A DNA stretch of 64,000 bases from Cellulomonas rhizosphaerae (GCF_003470205.1 NZ_QWKP01000220.1:1-64000), one strand, 5' to 3'. Shown: positions 1 to 9,362, counted from the first letter of the stretch. The notes: a model not told the origin generated them from the sequence alone. Translations and numbers: made by a program.

Positions 1-295
1 CGAGATCTACACGCAGGACTACTACACGGGCGACCCGGACAACCCGGTGGTCACGTGGGACGTCCACGACAACCAGCGCCGCGACTGGTGGGGCAACCCC
101 GTGGTCCCCTCCTGGTACACCGAGGCGTCGCTGGTCCTCGACCTGGACGGCAGCCCGCAGCCTGTCGTCGCCCGCACGGACACCAGCGAGATGGCCGTGA
201 CCATCGGGGCGGACGGCTTCTCCTACACGCGCAAGGACGAGGACGAGCTGCCGAGCTGGAAGCAGGGCGAGTACAAGCTGGGTCACCAGCTGTGA
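1..295 (+). CDS. hpaD: 3,4-dihydroxyphenylacetate 2,3-dioxygenase, C-terminal fragment
   Basis: This is the last 97 residues of an extradiol ring-cleavage dioxygenase; the gene begins left of the window (frame 2). The tail EIYTQDYYTGDPDNP, the stretch RRDWWGNPVVPSWYTEAS and the closing GADGFSYTR match my memory of the Brevibacterium/Arthrobacter homoprotocatechuate 2,3-dioxygenase family, whose C-terminal segment lids the active site. The family opens the ring of homoprotocatechuate to 5-carboxymethyl-2-hydroxymuconic semialdehyde in the cytosol. The next two genes encode later steps of the same pathway and overlap or abut it, so it is the upstream part of one operon. The metal ligands lie outside the window and cannot be checked. 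Confidence 0.88.
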   Translation, partial: EIYTQDYYTGDPDNPVVTWDVHDNQRRDWWGNPVVPSWYTEASLVLDLDGSPQPVVARTDTSEMAVTIGADGFSYTRKDEDELPSWKQGEYKLGHQL

Positions 296-300
296 GCCCG

Positions 301-1083
301 ATGCACGCGGCGACGCTCGTCGCGATCGCCGACGAGCTCGCCGGGGCGGAGCGGGACCGGACCATGGTGCCGCTGCTCACCGCGCGCCACCCCGGCATGA
401 CGGTCGACGACGCGTACGCCGTGCAGGGCGAGTGGCGACGGCGAGCCGTGGCCGCCGGGCGGCGACCCGTGGGCCACAAGATCGGCCTGACGTCGAAGGT
501 CATGCAGGTCGCGACCGGCATCGACGAGCCCGACTACGGCGCCATCTTCGACGACATGGTCTACGCGAGCGGGTCGGTCATCGAGCACGGCCGGTTCTCG
601 AGCGTTCGCGTCGAGGTCGAGCTCGCCTTCCGCCTGGCCGAGCCGCTCGAGGGTCCGGACGTGACCCTGGCCGACGTCCTGCGCGCCACCGAGCACGTGG
701 TGCCCGCGCTCGAGATCCTCTCGTCCCGCATCGAGCTCGAGGGCCGCACGATCGTCGACACCATCAGCGACAACGCCGCGATGGGCGCGATGGTCGTCGG
801 GGACACGACCGCGCGGCCCGACGACGTCGACCTGCCCTGGGTCGCCGCGGTGCTCCACCGCAACGGGGTCGTCGAGGAGTCCGGCGTCGCGAGCGCCGTG
901 CTCGGCCACCCGGCGACCGGGGTCGCGTGGCTGGCGAACAAGCTGGCGCAGCACGGCGACCACCTCGCGGCCGGCGAGCTCGTCCTCGCGGGCTCGTTCA
1001 CCCGCCCGATCTGGGTCCAGCCGGGCGACACCCTGCTGGCCGACTACCGCGACCTGGGGACGATCACATGCCGCTTCACCTGA
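301..1083 (+). CDS. hpaH: 2-oxo-hept-3-ene-1,7-dioate hydratase (fumarylacetoacetase-like family)
   Basis: A 260-aa protein of the 2-keto-4-pentenoate hydratase family. It should hydrate 2-oxohept-3-enedioate to 4-hydroxy-2-oxoheptanedioate in homoprotocatechuate meta-cleavage. GHKIGLTSKVMQ near residue 60, FDDMVYASG, and the VEVELAF acidic metal-binding pair near residue 106 are family hallmarks, and the length is typical. The ATG at 301 is chosen; a GTG at 292 overlapping the hpaD stop as GTGA would add three residues and is equally plausible given translational coupling. The 3' end overlaps hpaI by 16 nt. The gene sits between the ring-cleavage dioxygenase and the aldolase, which fixes the substrate better than sequence alone. 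Confidence 0.9.
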   Translation: MHAATLVAIADELAGAERDRTMVPLLTARHPGMTVDDAYAVQGEWRRRAVAAGRRPVGHKIGLTSKVMQVATGIDEPDYGAIFDDMVYASGSVIEHGRFSSVRVEVELAFRLAEPLEGPDVTLADVLRATEHVVPALEILSSRIELEGRTIVDTISDNAAMGAMVVGDTTARPDDVDLPWVAAVLHRNGVVEESGVASAVLGHPATGVAWLANKLAQHGDHLAAGELVLAGSFTRPIWVQPGDTLLADYRDLGTITCRFT

Positions 1084-1853
1084 CCCCGACCTTCCGCGAC
1101 GCGCTCGCCGCGGCCGACCGCCCGCTCGTCGGCATGTGGGTCTGCTCGGGCAGCGCGCTCGTCGCGGAGATCTGCGCGGGCTCGGGCCTGGACTGCGTGC
1201 TGATCGACATGGAGCACTCGCCCAACACCCTGGAATCGGTGCTCGCGCAGCTGCAGGCCGTCGGCGGCTACCCGGTGACGGCCGTCGTGCGCGTGCCCAG
1301 CGGTGACCCCGTCGCGATCAAGCAGGTCCTCGACCTGGGAGCGCAGAGCCTCGTGGTGCCCATGGTGTCCTCCGCGGAGGAGGCCCGGGCCGCGGTCGCG
1401 GCGGTGCGGTACCCCCCGCACGGGGTCCGCGGCGTCGGCTCGGCGCTGGCCCGCTCAGGACGGTGGAACCGCGTCGAGGGGTACGTCCAGGGCGCCGACG
1501 ACCACGTGTCCCTCGTCGTGCAGGTCGAGACGATCTCCGGGGTCGAGACTGCGGGCGAGATCGCCGCGACCGACGGGGTCGACGCCGTCTTCGTCGGGCC
1601 GGCCGACCTCGCCGCCTCGATGGGGCTGCTCGGTCAGCAAAGTCATCCCGACGTGGTCGCCGCCGTCCACCGCGTCTTCGACGCCGTCCGCGCGGCGGGC
1701 AAGCCGGTGGGCGTCAACGCGTTCGACCCGGACCTGGCGCATGCGTACGCCGACGCCGGTGCGTCCTTCGTGCTCGTCGGCGCCGACGTGACGCTGCTCG
1801 CCCGGGGGTCCGAGGACCTCGCCGCCCGGTTCGTCGGGCACCGGGAGGCGTGA
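1068..1853 (+). CDS. hpaI: 4-hydroxy-2-oxoheptanedioate aldolase
   Basis: A 261-aa HpcH/HpaI-family class II aldolase that cleaves 4-hydroxy-2-oxoheptanedioate to pyruvate and succinate semialdehyde. Visible signatures are LIDMEHSPN (the active-site His loop, about residues 45-53), VVRVPSGD with the carboxylate-binding Arg, QVETISGVE supplying the metal-binding Glu, and FVGPADLAASMG with the metal-binding Asp. Length is normal and the protein is cytosolic. The ATG lies inside the end of hpaH (16-nt overlap), so the two are translationally coupled. The operon ends here: the next gene is convergent, only 2 nt away. The family also accepts other 4-hydroxy-2-oxo acids, but the context supports this substrate. 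Confidence 0.92.
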   Translation: MPLHLTPTFRDALAAADRPLVGMWVCSGSALVAEICAGSGLDCVLIDMEHSPNTLESVLAQLQAVGGYPVTAVVRVPSGDPVAIKQVLDLGAQSLVVPMVSSAEEARAAVAAVRYPPHGVRGVGSALARSGRWNRVEGYVQGADDHVSLVVQVETISGVETAGEIAATDGVDAVFVGPADLAASMGLLGQQSHPDVVAAVHRVFDAVRAAGKPVGVNAFDPDLAHAYADAGASFVLVGADVTLLARGSEDLAARFVGHREA

Positions 1854-1855
1854 GC

Positions 1856-2479
1856 TCAGCTCGCTTCGTCCTCCACCGTCATGTCACCGGTCTCCGGATC
1901 GGCGCCCGTCGGTGCGTACCGCAGCATGACCGCACCTGAGCTCCCCGCCTGCGGCAGTTCGATCAGCGTGAGGCCGGACGCCCGTGCCCCGTCGGGGAAC
2001 ACCTTCTTCCCCTGCCCGAGCACGATCGGGTAGACCCACAGCGTCAGCACGTCGAACAACCGCTCGGCGAGCAGGGTCTGGACGAGGTCGACGCTGCCGA
2101 TCACGTGCGTGTTCTCGTGCCGGTCGCGGACAGCCCCGACCTCGGCGACGAGGTCGCCGCCGAGCAGCGTCGAGTCCGCCCAGCCGAGCTCCGGCGTCCC
2201 GCGACTCGCCACGTACTTGGGCACCGCGTTGAGCTGGCGCCCGATCTCGTTGCCCTGGTGCGGCCAGTACGCCGCGAAGATGTCGTAGGTCTTGCGACCG
2301 AGCAGGAGCGCGTCCATCTGGGCGATGCCGTCGGTGACCTTCTGGCCGACGAGGTCGTCCATCAGCGGCGCCTGCCACCCGCCGAACGGGAACCCGTCCG
2401 ACTGGTCCTCCTCCGGGGCACCCGGCGCCTGCGCGACGCCGTCGAGCGTGACGAACAGGTCGATGTGCAGGCGTCCCAT
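1856..2479 (-). CDS. Dihydrofolate reductase-like (RibD C-terminal domain) protein
   Basis: A 207-aa protein of the RibD C-terminal / DHFR-like fold. It starts MGRLHIDLFVTLDGVAQAPG, the usual opening of the YyaP/YwjB-type group, and carries the dinucleotide-loop segments DALLLGRKTYDIF and TLLGGDLVAEV plus VYPIVLGQGKKVF. These stand-alone relatives bind NADPH but their substrates are mostly unknown, so neither a riboflavin nor a folate role should be assumed. It is a single gene, convergent with hpaI and facing away from the next gene. The start at 2479 gives the complete first strand of the fold. Confidence 0.82.
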   Translation of the reverse strand: MGRLHIDLFVTLDGVAQAPGAPEEDQSDGFPFGGWQAPLMDDLVGQKVTDGIAQMDALLLGRKTYDIFAAYWPHQGNEIGRQLNAVPKYVASRGTPELGWADSTLLGGDLVAEVGAVRDRHENTHVIGSVDLVQTLLAERLFDVLTLWVYPIVLGQGKKVFPDGARASGLTLIELPQAGSSGAVMLRYAPTGADPETGDMTVEDEAS

Positions 2480-2565
2480 GGCTTCTCCCCGACCGTCGCT
2501 GGGTGGACAGCTCGAGCCTAGCCACGACTGAGCCGAGGCGGCTCGTCGGGAGCGCGTCCCGTGCG

Positions 2566-3237
2566 TCAGGTGACGCGACGTCGCGCGGTCGCCACCAGCA
2601 GGACGATGCCCCCGAGGAGGAGAACCACGCCGCCGCCGGCAATCGCGAGCGGAGTCTTCAGGTCATCCGGGCCGCACGAGCTGAATGCACTGCCGTCGGC
2701 AGAGAACTCGTCGACGTCGAGCACACCGTCGTCGGTCGTGATTGCGCCGGGAGTCAACGCGCCCCGCGGCATCGTGACGTACGACCCGTAGCAGCCGTTG
2801 GTCACGACGATGGTGGAGCCGGCCGGGAACGACTCCGTACCCGCCGGGACGCGCTCCTCGAAGCCTCGCGGGACGCCGCCAACGGGGATGACGCCGTCCC
2901 ACACCTCGTCGGACACCCGCTCGACCGACCACAGAACGTCGAAGGATGTCTCGGCCTCGAGCGACACCTCCGTCACGCCCCGGGCGCCTTCCCGCTGGAC
3001 GACGAGGTTCGGCGCGCCGTCGGCGCCGGGCGTGAGCCCCACCCACGGCACCGCGGGGTCAGACATCCCCACCACCATGAGGACGAGCGCCATCAGCGCG
3101 ACGACGACGGCTCCGAGCGCGATACCGACGACTGCCACGGGTCGGAGCCAGCGCGCCCACTGGGGCGCGGACGGCAGTGCTGCCACAGGAGGGGCGATAG
3201 GCGCTGGCACGGCTCGAGTGTGCCGGTCCTGGGTCAC
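2566..3237 (-). CDS. Hypothetical membrane protein with two flanking helices
   Basis: A 223-aa protein I do not recognise. It has a basic, Pro/Ala-rich N-terminus, one hydrophobic helix at about residues 32-57, a middle domain of about 130 residues with short beta-like segments, and a second helix at about residues 194-216 ending in ARRRVT. The layout suggests an extracytoplasmic domain between two membrane anchors. Cysteines near residues 147 and 187 could form a disulfide. Codon use fits a real gene and no competing ORF is better. No function is inferred. Confidence 0.6.
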   Translation of the reverse strand: MTQDRHTRAVPAPIAPPVAALPSAPQWARWLRPVAVVGIALGAVVVALMALVLMVVGMSDPAVPWVGLTPGADGAPNLVVQREGARGVTEVSLEAETSFDVLWSVERVSDEVWDGVIPVGGVPRGFEERVPAGTESFPAGSTIVVTNGCYGSYVTMPRGALTPGAITTDDGVLDVDEFSADGSAFSSCGPDDLKTPLAIAGGGVVLLLGGIVLLVATARRRVT

Positions 3238-3289
3238 GGACCGACGTCGAACCGGCGACGATCGATGACCGGGAACGCATCCGCCAGCA

Positions 3290-3691
3290 TCAGAGGTCCT
3301 CGCCCGACGGCGGAGTGCCCGGAAGCCCGCTGAGCGCCCACGGGACGATCAGCCCGTGCGACACGACGCTGACCTCCTGGCCGGCCGCGTCGTAGCCGAC
3401 GATGGTCGGGTAGCCGCCGTCGCCCCACCCGGCCGAGAACTGGAGCCCGTCCACGCCGGCCTTCGTCGACCGGAGGACGCACACGTTGCCGCTGGCGGAG
3501 TCACCGTTCGGGTACATCGCCTCGATGGAGTCGAACGCGGCGACGTCGTCGACTGGCTCCTTGCCCCGGGTGGCCGGGGCCCACACGCCGCCGTCGCCGC
3601 CGTCGGTCACGAACCCGAGCGCGGGGTCCTCCTCCCAGCGGACCGGGACACCGTCCCCGACCCGCACCTCGACGAACGCCACGCTCCGCGC
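3290..3691 (-). pseudogene. 5'-truncated DUF4241 protein remnant
   Basis: The reading frame that stops at 3290 encodes about 130 residues resembling the C-terminal part of DUF4241 proteins: FVEVRVGDGVPVRW, a FDSIEAMYPNG segment and the typical FSAGWGDGGYPTIVGYD core. Upstream of about 3691 the same frame stays open to 3952 but reads as Arg/Pro-rich nonsense that overlaps the opposite-strand gene starting at 3880, and the N-terminal half of the family is missing. I therefore read it as a gene that lost its 5' end. A short expressed protein cannot be excluded. DUF4241 has no established function; members often lie near toxin/immunity genes. Confidence 0.5.
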
Positions 3692-3879
3692 CGAGGTCCA
3701 TGTGGACCAGGGTGCCGCACGAGGTCGGCGGCCAAGGCCGTTGAGGAAACGGGAGACCCCCCGCTGACGCCCGTGGGTGCCGAGCCTCCGCGACCCGATC
3801 AGCGCCTGGCGTCTGGGCCGGTCATGAGGCGTAGACAAACCACGCGTCCGATACGTCACAGGCCCTATAGCGTTCCCCC

Positions 3880-4368
3880 GTGGCACTCTCCATGCGGAAT
3901 TCAGAACCTGTGGGGGCGAGTGGGCCACCATCGGCCGCCGCTGATCAGGCACCTGTCGCGTTCACGGGAGTCGCCGCCGCGAGCCTGGTGCGCCGCGACT
4001 TCACGCTGTACGAGTTCCAAACCGAGGCGGGCATGTGGGTGCGCCTGCACGACATGCGGTTCATCGGGTTCGACTACCAGGTGCAGATTCCGACGCTGAC
4101 GCTGCGCTTCGTCTACGACGACCCCCAATGGACACCACCGGAAGCACGCGCCACGCCAGTTGCCGTCTTGAGCTTCCGCGAAGTCCTGGTGCACGCGTGG
4201 GAGGACGACGACGACCTCCTCGGGACGCCAATCGAGGTGCGTGGGCAGGTCGGCGCTCTGGACTACCTGTCATCGAGCAACGAGTTCTCGCTCAACACTG
4301 TGAACACCCGGCTGCGGTTCTCGGCGAGGTCTCTGGAGGTTCACCTCGAACCGGTCGAGGACGCGTAG
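3880..4368 (+). CDS. Hypothetical protein, first of a pair
   Basis: A 162-aa protein I do not recognise. It is soluble, rich in predicted beta strands (FTLYEFQTEAGMWVRLHDMR; VQIPTLTLRFVYDD) and acidic towards its end, with no signal peptide or membrane segment. The GTG at 3880 has an alternative ATG at 3892, and neither has a strong ribosome site. It ends 3 nt before the next gene, so the two are probably co-expressed. Base composition is somewhat lower in GC than the neighbouring metabolic genes, fitting the accessory region that starts here. Confidence 0.55.
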   Translation: MALSMRNSEPVGASGPPSAAADQAPVAFTGVAAASLVRRDFTLYEFQTEAGMWVRLHDMRFIGFDYQVQIPTLTLRFVYDDPQWTPPEARATPVAVLSFREVLVHAWEDDDDLLGTPIEVRGQVGALDYLSSSNEFSLNTVNTRLRFSARSLEVHLEPVEDA

Positions 4369-4371
4369 GGC

Positions 4372-5028
4372 ATGACGGGCGCGAACGGCTTCGATCGACT
4401 GGGCTTCTCTGCTGCATTCGAGGCGGAGGTTGACCCGGAGTTTCCGGCTGACGGCGACTGGCGCCGGCCGGTGTACGCATTTGATCGCGATGGCGATCTC
4501 CAGGACGAGTTCGTCTCGCGCTGGGGTCCGCCGCGCATAGTCCGAGTGCAGCCTGCACATTCGCCCGAGTGGATAGGCATGTTCGCGGCCGGCGGACTTG
4601 GAGTCGAGTCCGGTGTCTTCGCGACGCCCGCGCCAGAACGCCTGTGTGTCGTCGTCGATGGACTCGCGTACCTCGTCAATGTGGACTCCCCGGCGGACGG
4701 CGCCGTGATCGCGCACAACCAGGTTCACCAGGTTGTGGCTTCTGCAGAGACCTCCTTGCTGCTCCTCGTGCGGTTCATCGACATCGTCGCGCTGGGCGCG
4801 GACGGAGTCGCGTGGCAATCGCCGCGACTGGCTGTCGATGACTTGCGCGTCGTCGAGGTGAGCGCAGCAGGCATCCACTGTACGGGCGACCTTCTCGCGG
4901 GCGATCCGGACTCGTTCGTCGTCGACCCCGAATCGGGTCTGGTCATCTCCGGTCCTCGACTGGAGGGACCTCCCTGGAATCCACCTACGCGAACGGGGCG
5001 CGGCTCCTGGTGGCGCCGGAGCGCCTGA
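4372..5028 (+). CDS. Hypothetical protein, second of a pair
   Basis: A 218-aa soluble protein with no domain I can name. The middle is made of alternating hydrophobic stretches (RLCVVVDGLAYLVNV; TSLLLLVRFIDIVAL; LRVVEVSAAGIHC) consistent with a beta-rich fold, and the C-terminus carries a Trp/Pro/Gly-rich tail. The ATG is 3 nt after the stop of the preceding gene, so translation is probably coupled. Pairs of small beta-rich proteins next to a DUF4241 relic often turn out to be immunity-type proteins, but nothing in the residues proves this. Confidence 0.55.
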   Translation: MTGANGFDRLGFSAAFEAEVDPEFPADGDWRRPVYAFDRDGDLQDEFVSRWGPPRIVRVQPAHSPEWIGMFAAGGLGVESGVFATPAPERLCVVVDGLAYLVNVDSPADGAVIAHNQVHQVVASAETSLLLLVRFIDIVALGADGVAWQSPRLAVDDLRVVEVSAAGIHCTGDLLAGDPDSFVVDPESGLVISGPRLEGPPWNPPTRTGRGSWWRRSA

Positions 5029-5664
5029 ACGCACGCGAGGACGTCAACTGGGGCCGACGGCGTCGCCATTCTTCGTCGACCGTGTGGCTCATCGGCCCCG
5101 AAGCCGGCGTCTCGCCATCCGTGTCGCCTCTTGCGCGTGCAAGTGCCGCGGCGCCGGAGCGCCGAGCCAGCGTGCGACGAGTCCGCGACGGGCAGCGTGT
5201 CGCCACCTGGCAGGTATCCATGGCGCGCCCCACTCACGGAGCGGGCGGCGCGAGCTACACGAAAGTTGTCCCGAGCGTTCCACCCATTAAACTCCGCATC
5301 ACCCGGGCCTCTGGGTGATCAATGTTCTAATCCGTACCAGCAGCTTCGTTGCAGGTACGGATGGCGTGAGCCGGGGATGCGGGAATGACTTTTCTGCGTT
5401 CCCGGAATGCTTCTGAGTGCGGCAGGCCCGCCTCACTCACCATGAACGGTTTTCCGGGTCCCGACGAGCGCAATCACCGCGCGACGACGTTGTCGCGGCT
5501 GCTCGGGTTGGGCGACGCGCGAACAGGCGGTCGTCAAGCGGCTACGCGGTGACGGCGCACCGAGGCGATGCCCCTGCCCCCGGCGACTTGAGGTGCGCGT
5601 GCCGGTCAACGAGGCGCAGAACCCGTCCGCCTCCGAGCCACGGCACCGGTTGAAACTCCAGTGG
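5029..5664. other. Gene-free interval with three hairpin-forming repeats
   Basis: No convincing gene in about 640 nt; short open frames here lack start signals and sensible protein composition. Three inverted repeats lie close together: ATCACCC/GGGTGAT (5298-5304 and 5313-5319), TCCGTACC/GGTACGGA (5331-5338 and 5354-5361), and CGGGAA/TTCCCG flanking a T-rich loop (about 5380-5406). They lie between two gene sets that converge on this interval, so terminator roles are possible; the cluster may also mark a junction of the accessory region. Confidence 0.4.
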
Positions 5665-8600
5665 CTATGCGGTTCGTTCGTCCAGGTCGTTGCCGGTCAG
5701 TCGGAAGAACTCTGATCGGATCGTCGCCATGCTGACTTGATCAGCGCCCAATGCGCGCAGCGTGGTGTGTGCACCCGACGCCCAGTGCGCGACGCCCGGC
5801 GCCAGGGGGTGTGCCGTCGCGGAAAGGAGCCCTGCGAGCAGACGCGCCCACTCGCCGGGTGCAACCTCGAGCGCTTCTGGCGGCACATCGACCTGCCGCC
5901 ATGAGCCAGTCTCCGAACTGATGCCGACCGAGGTCCGTAGCAGGAGGTCCACTCCCTCACGGACGTTCACGGCCGCGTCGAGACCTCCGAGCCACCCGAG
6001 CATTGCGGTGATCTCCGGAGCCTCCAGCAGTCGAGGTGCACCGCCCACGCGAAGTGCGATGTACGGCTTCATCCACCTTCCCCACAGTGAGGCACGTGCG
6101 GCGGGCTCAAGATCCTCGACAAGCTCCCCCACCTCCGCTGACCACTGAACGACGGCATCAGTAGTCGCATTGGCCACCAGCGCGGTCAGCCACGACAGCC
6201 GCTCGGCGTCGTCCATGGTGCTGTGGACTGCCACGACAGCGGCAAGTCGCATCAGGTCGCCGGTGATCTCCGAACCTTGGCCGACCCGCCGGGCGCAGAC
6301 AGGTATCCACTCGCGGAGCCCGGACTGCAGGAGGTCCTCGCTGAATTGACCGTGGAGGAGAATCCCCCAGGCTTCTTCGACCTGGGGCCACGGAAGTTTG
6401 TTCGGATCGATGGTGGCCAGTAGGTGCATTGCTGTCCACGCCGGATCAGCGCGGTAGAGGAAGTTCAACTGACGCAGCAGTGACGCCCTGGCGAGCCGCG
6501 AATGCGTTGCCAGCAGATCTTCAAGTGCTGACACGACCTCCGAGGACAGGCCGCCCCCCGGGTAGGTGCCGGTTCGCGCGTCGTCCACGGCCACATCGAT
6601 CCAAAAATCGACCAGCACCCCTGGGGCACTGTTGATTGCCGCTGAATGGAGGTCCGTGGCGCCACTGAGGCTCTCAGTGTCATCAACCATCGTGGCCGCG
6701 CGACGCGCCAACCCCCGACCGTCACCTCGGTGAACCCAGCGCCGGCTCAGCGCAGTGTCACTCGTCCACGGGTGCAGGAGTCGCGCAACGGGACCGGCGA
6801 GCCCTCCAAGGTCCCCGGCGCTCAGTACTGCTGCCACGCGATCCATCTGCGACTCATCCAGCGGTGCAGTGGACCAGCCGAGGATCACACACTCCCGGAC
6901 TTCCACACGGGCCAAGGCATCCCAGATGACGAAGCCGTCATCCGGCCACTCTCCGACCACGCGCTCGAGCATGCTGCCAGCTCCCCACCATCCCCGTTCC
7001 ACGTCATCAGGCAGCTCGGACCCGAGTCGCGCGATGGCAGATCCCGCATCGTCCGCGAGCATCTGGTGGAACTCGAGCGGCGCCCATGGCCAGTCGTCCT
7101 CGATGCTGCGCGACCCGGTCTCCGTATAGCGAGACAGGTCGGGATGTGGGCTTGGCTCCCACTCCGGAAATCTCCGCTCGATCTCGGCCAGCGCTGGGGG
7201 CGCCGCGGCGCCGGGCCGGTACTTCACGAGCCAATGCAGCAGCTCGAACGCCGCGCGGTCGCGGTACCTCACAGCGACCGTGGGGTCGTCGTGACGAACG
7301 GCGCTCAATTCTGGGCCCACCGACGCCGCCTGTACGAGATCGTCGAACTCATCGCCGGGCAAGTCCGGCACGGCCGAGGCAAGCAACCCGTAGACCTCGT
7401 GGCGGACCTCATTGTCGAACAGCATCCGGCGCGCGAGCACGAACGAGACCTTGACCCCAGCGGGTGGTTCTGCTGCCTTCCACAGGTTGTCGATCGCGAG
7501 CCGTCGGAGTAGCGGCGCTGGACTGTCGAACCAGAGTCCCCGGACGGCGTCAGCCAGTTCAGGGGCTACAGCCCCGATCTGCGCGAGCCCATCGCGTCCG
7601 AGATCGACCAGGACCTGCTCGGGCTCGCTGGGGGCGCGCCGGTCTTGTTCATGTGGTGCGATCGACGACCGGGCGTAGGACCAGGGGTCGAACGAACGGC
7701 CGGCCGAGGTGACGCGACGATGGGCCTGCTCGAGGTAGGCGGTAAGCCAGCTCAACAGTTCGCGGCTCTTGTCGGGCTGCGACGGAACGGCGAGCAGCCT
7801 ACGCATCCCAGCTTCGAGTCCACCGCCCGAGGCGAGACGCGGCGATCGAAGCGCCCAGAAGCCCGAGCCGGTGCTCGGCCGCCACTGGTTGGCCAGGTGG
7901 TTCAACAGGAGCATCGTGTCCGGCCAGGTGAGGTTGACTTCCGACCCCCACAGCCATTGGAGTTCGGCCCCATGCTGGCCGACGGCGTAGTCCAAGACCC
8001 ACCGAAGCCAATGGGAGCGCTGCTCGTCGTCGACTTGCTCAAACGTGATCCGCCGGAGGACCGCAGACACGAACATCGGGTGCACCGGACCGGGTGTGTC
8101 TCGTAGCGCCTGGTCGAGGTGCCGGAAGGCCTCGGTCCCGACACCGGCCTGCGCAGCCCAGTTCGCCACATGGCTCAGGACACGGTCGTCCACCGCCGCG
8201 TCTTCAGTACCAGCAAGCTTCTTGAACGGCAGTTGCCGAGCCATCCAGTCGATCCACTCATCGCCCTTGGCGACGGCGCAAACCTCCTTGGCCAGGCGTT
8301 CGTCGTCGAGCGAGACCACAAGAAAGTCGTCTTCGTCCGGGTCGGCGGGCGGCGTCTCGCCGGCGAGGCGCCGGATTCGCTGCGCGCGATCAAACGGTGT
8401 ATCCCGGGCCCAGGCGCCCCAGCGCTCGAGGGTGGCGGTGACCATCGAGTGTTGGTCACGCGTGTAGAGGATCGGCCGGATCCCGAGGCCAGCCCACTTC
8501 TTGGCCTTGTCGCGGTCGATGAGGATGTACCGCTCTCGGGTCTTCGATGACAAGCCCTTCGCGAGGTACTCCATCATGCGGTCGTCGTGGCTGTAGCCCA

Positions 8601-9180
8601 CGAACAGAACGACGAACTCGGCGAACACTTCCCGCAGGAAGGCGGGGGCCCAGCCCTGCGTCACGTATGCGCGGCCGAAGTCGGCGTCTGTGACGATCAA
8701 TCGTCGCGGGGGTTGTCCGAGTCGACCATGTAGGTGCACGAGTCCCTCGAAGTCGCCTCCGGCGGGCATTGCCGGGGCTTCGAAGACCGAGTGCTTGGCA
8801 CCGATCGCCCTCAGCGAGCTATGCAGGTGGTTGTCGTAGTTCGTGGTCACGATTCGGGGCGTGCCGGGTGCGGCCGCCAGCGTCGCTATGGCGTCGTGCA
8901 GGGCATTGCGGTGCCGGCCCCGTATCTCCTGGGCAACGAGGCCATGCACGTCGACCCCGGGTCGAACAAGCCGTCCCAGACACACGTCGGGCGCCTTGAG
9001 CGCCCGCTTGGTCGGCTCTTCCGCTCCGGTGCGTTGAGCGACTCGCTTCACCAGCTCCGTGAAGTTGGGCAGGTTCGTCGGGCTGGCCATCGAAGCGCCG
9101 GCGCCCACGAAAAAAACCACGTCCCCGTCGGCGTGCGCGAACACGAGTTCTGGTGGGATGTCCACTCCTGCAAACCGCAT
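5665..9180 (-). CDS. SIR2-domain protein with DUF4020-type C-terminus, probable anti-phage NADase effector
   Basis: A 1171-aa cytosolic protein. Residues 1 to about 260 form a SIR2-like Rossmann domain: FFVGAGAS (26-30 for GAGAS), VTTNYD (TTNYD 112-116, carrying the catalytic-type Asn), HLHG (149-152, catalytic-type His) and LFVGYSHDDR (about 193-201). All motifs needed for NAD+ hydrolysis look intact. The remaining 900 residues are helical, and the segment with LLRQLNFLYRADPAW resembles DUF4020. SIR2 domains of this type are established NAD+-depleting effectors in several phage-defence systems; that role here is inferred. It is the last gene of a same-strand set of three, 279 nt after the DUF4917 gene. 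The start at 9180 lies 25 codons before the glycine loop, as expected. Confidence 0.8.
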   Translation of the reverse strand: MRFAGVDIPPELVFAHADGDVVFFVGAGASMASPTNLPNFTELVKRVAQRTGAEEPTKRALKAPDVCLGRLVRPGVDVHGLVAQEIRGRHRNALHDAIATLAAAPGTPRIVTTNYDNHLHSSLRAIGAKHSVFEAPAMPAGGDFEGLVHLHGRLGQPPRRLIVTDADFGRAYVTQGWAPAFLREVFAEFVVLFVGYSHDDRMMEYLAKGLSSKTRERYILIDRDKAKKWAGLGIRPILYTRDQHSMVTATLERWGAWARDTPFDRAQRIRRLAGETPPADPDEDDFLVVSLDDERLAKEVCAVAKGDEWIDWMARQLPFKKLAGTEDAAVDDRVLSHVANWAAQAGVGTEAFRHLDQALRDTPGPVHPMFVSAVLRRITFEQVDDEQRSHWLRWVLDYAVGQHGAELQWLWGSEVNLTWPDTMLLLNHLANQWRPSTGSGFWALRSPRLASGGGLEAGMRRLLAVPSQPDKSRELLSWLTAYLEQAHRRVTSAGRSFDPWSYARSSIAPHEQDRRAPSEPEQVLVDLGRDGLAQIGAVAPELADAVRGLWFDSPAPLLRRLAIDNLWKAAEPPAGVKVSFVLARRMLFDNEVRHEVYGLLASAVPDLPGDEFDDLVQAASVGPELSAVRHDDPTVAVRYRDRAAFELLHWLVKYRPGAAAPPALAEIERRFPEWEPSPHPDLSRYTETGSRSIEDDWPWAPLEFHQMLADDAGSAIARLGSELPDDVERGWWGAGSMLERVVGEWPDDGFVIWDALARVEVRECVILGWSTAPLDESQMDRVAAVLSAGDLGGLAGPVARLLHPWTSDTALSRRWVHRGDGRGLARRAATMVDDTESLSGATDLHSAAINSAPGVLVDFWIDVAVDDARTGTYPGGGLSSEVVSALEDLLATHSRLARASLLRQLNFLYRADPAWTAMHLLATIDPNKLPWPQVEEAWGILLHGQFSEDLLQSGLREWIPVCARRVGQGSEITGDLMRLAAVVAVHSTMDDAERLSWLTALVANATTDAVVQWSAEVGELVEDLEPAARASLWGRWMKPYIALRVGGAPRLLEAPEITAMLGWLGGLDAAVNVREGVDLLLRTSVGISSETGSWRQVDVPPEALEVAPGEWARLLAGLLSATAHPLAPGVAHWASGAHTTLRALGADQVSMATIRSEFFRLTGNDLDERTA

Positions 9181-9362
9181 CCCGCTACCAGCCCTTCCGC
9201 ACTGCGATGAGTTCCAACTGGCAACTACGGTCGAGCCAAGGCCAGCCGCGCTTCGGGCAGTGTATTCATCGGTGTGGCCGCGAATTGGAGCTTGAGCACC
9301 GAGAGCGCCCCGCGAACTCGCCCGTTAACAACTTCTGGTCCGTCGTGGTCTACGACCCGTAC

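Noticed and set aside
5417-5653. 78-aa plus-strand ORF in the gap before the SIR2 gene
   Set aside because: Arg/Ser-rich random-like translation, no start signal, no homology recognised.
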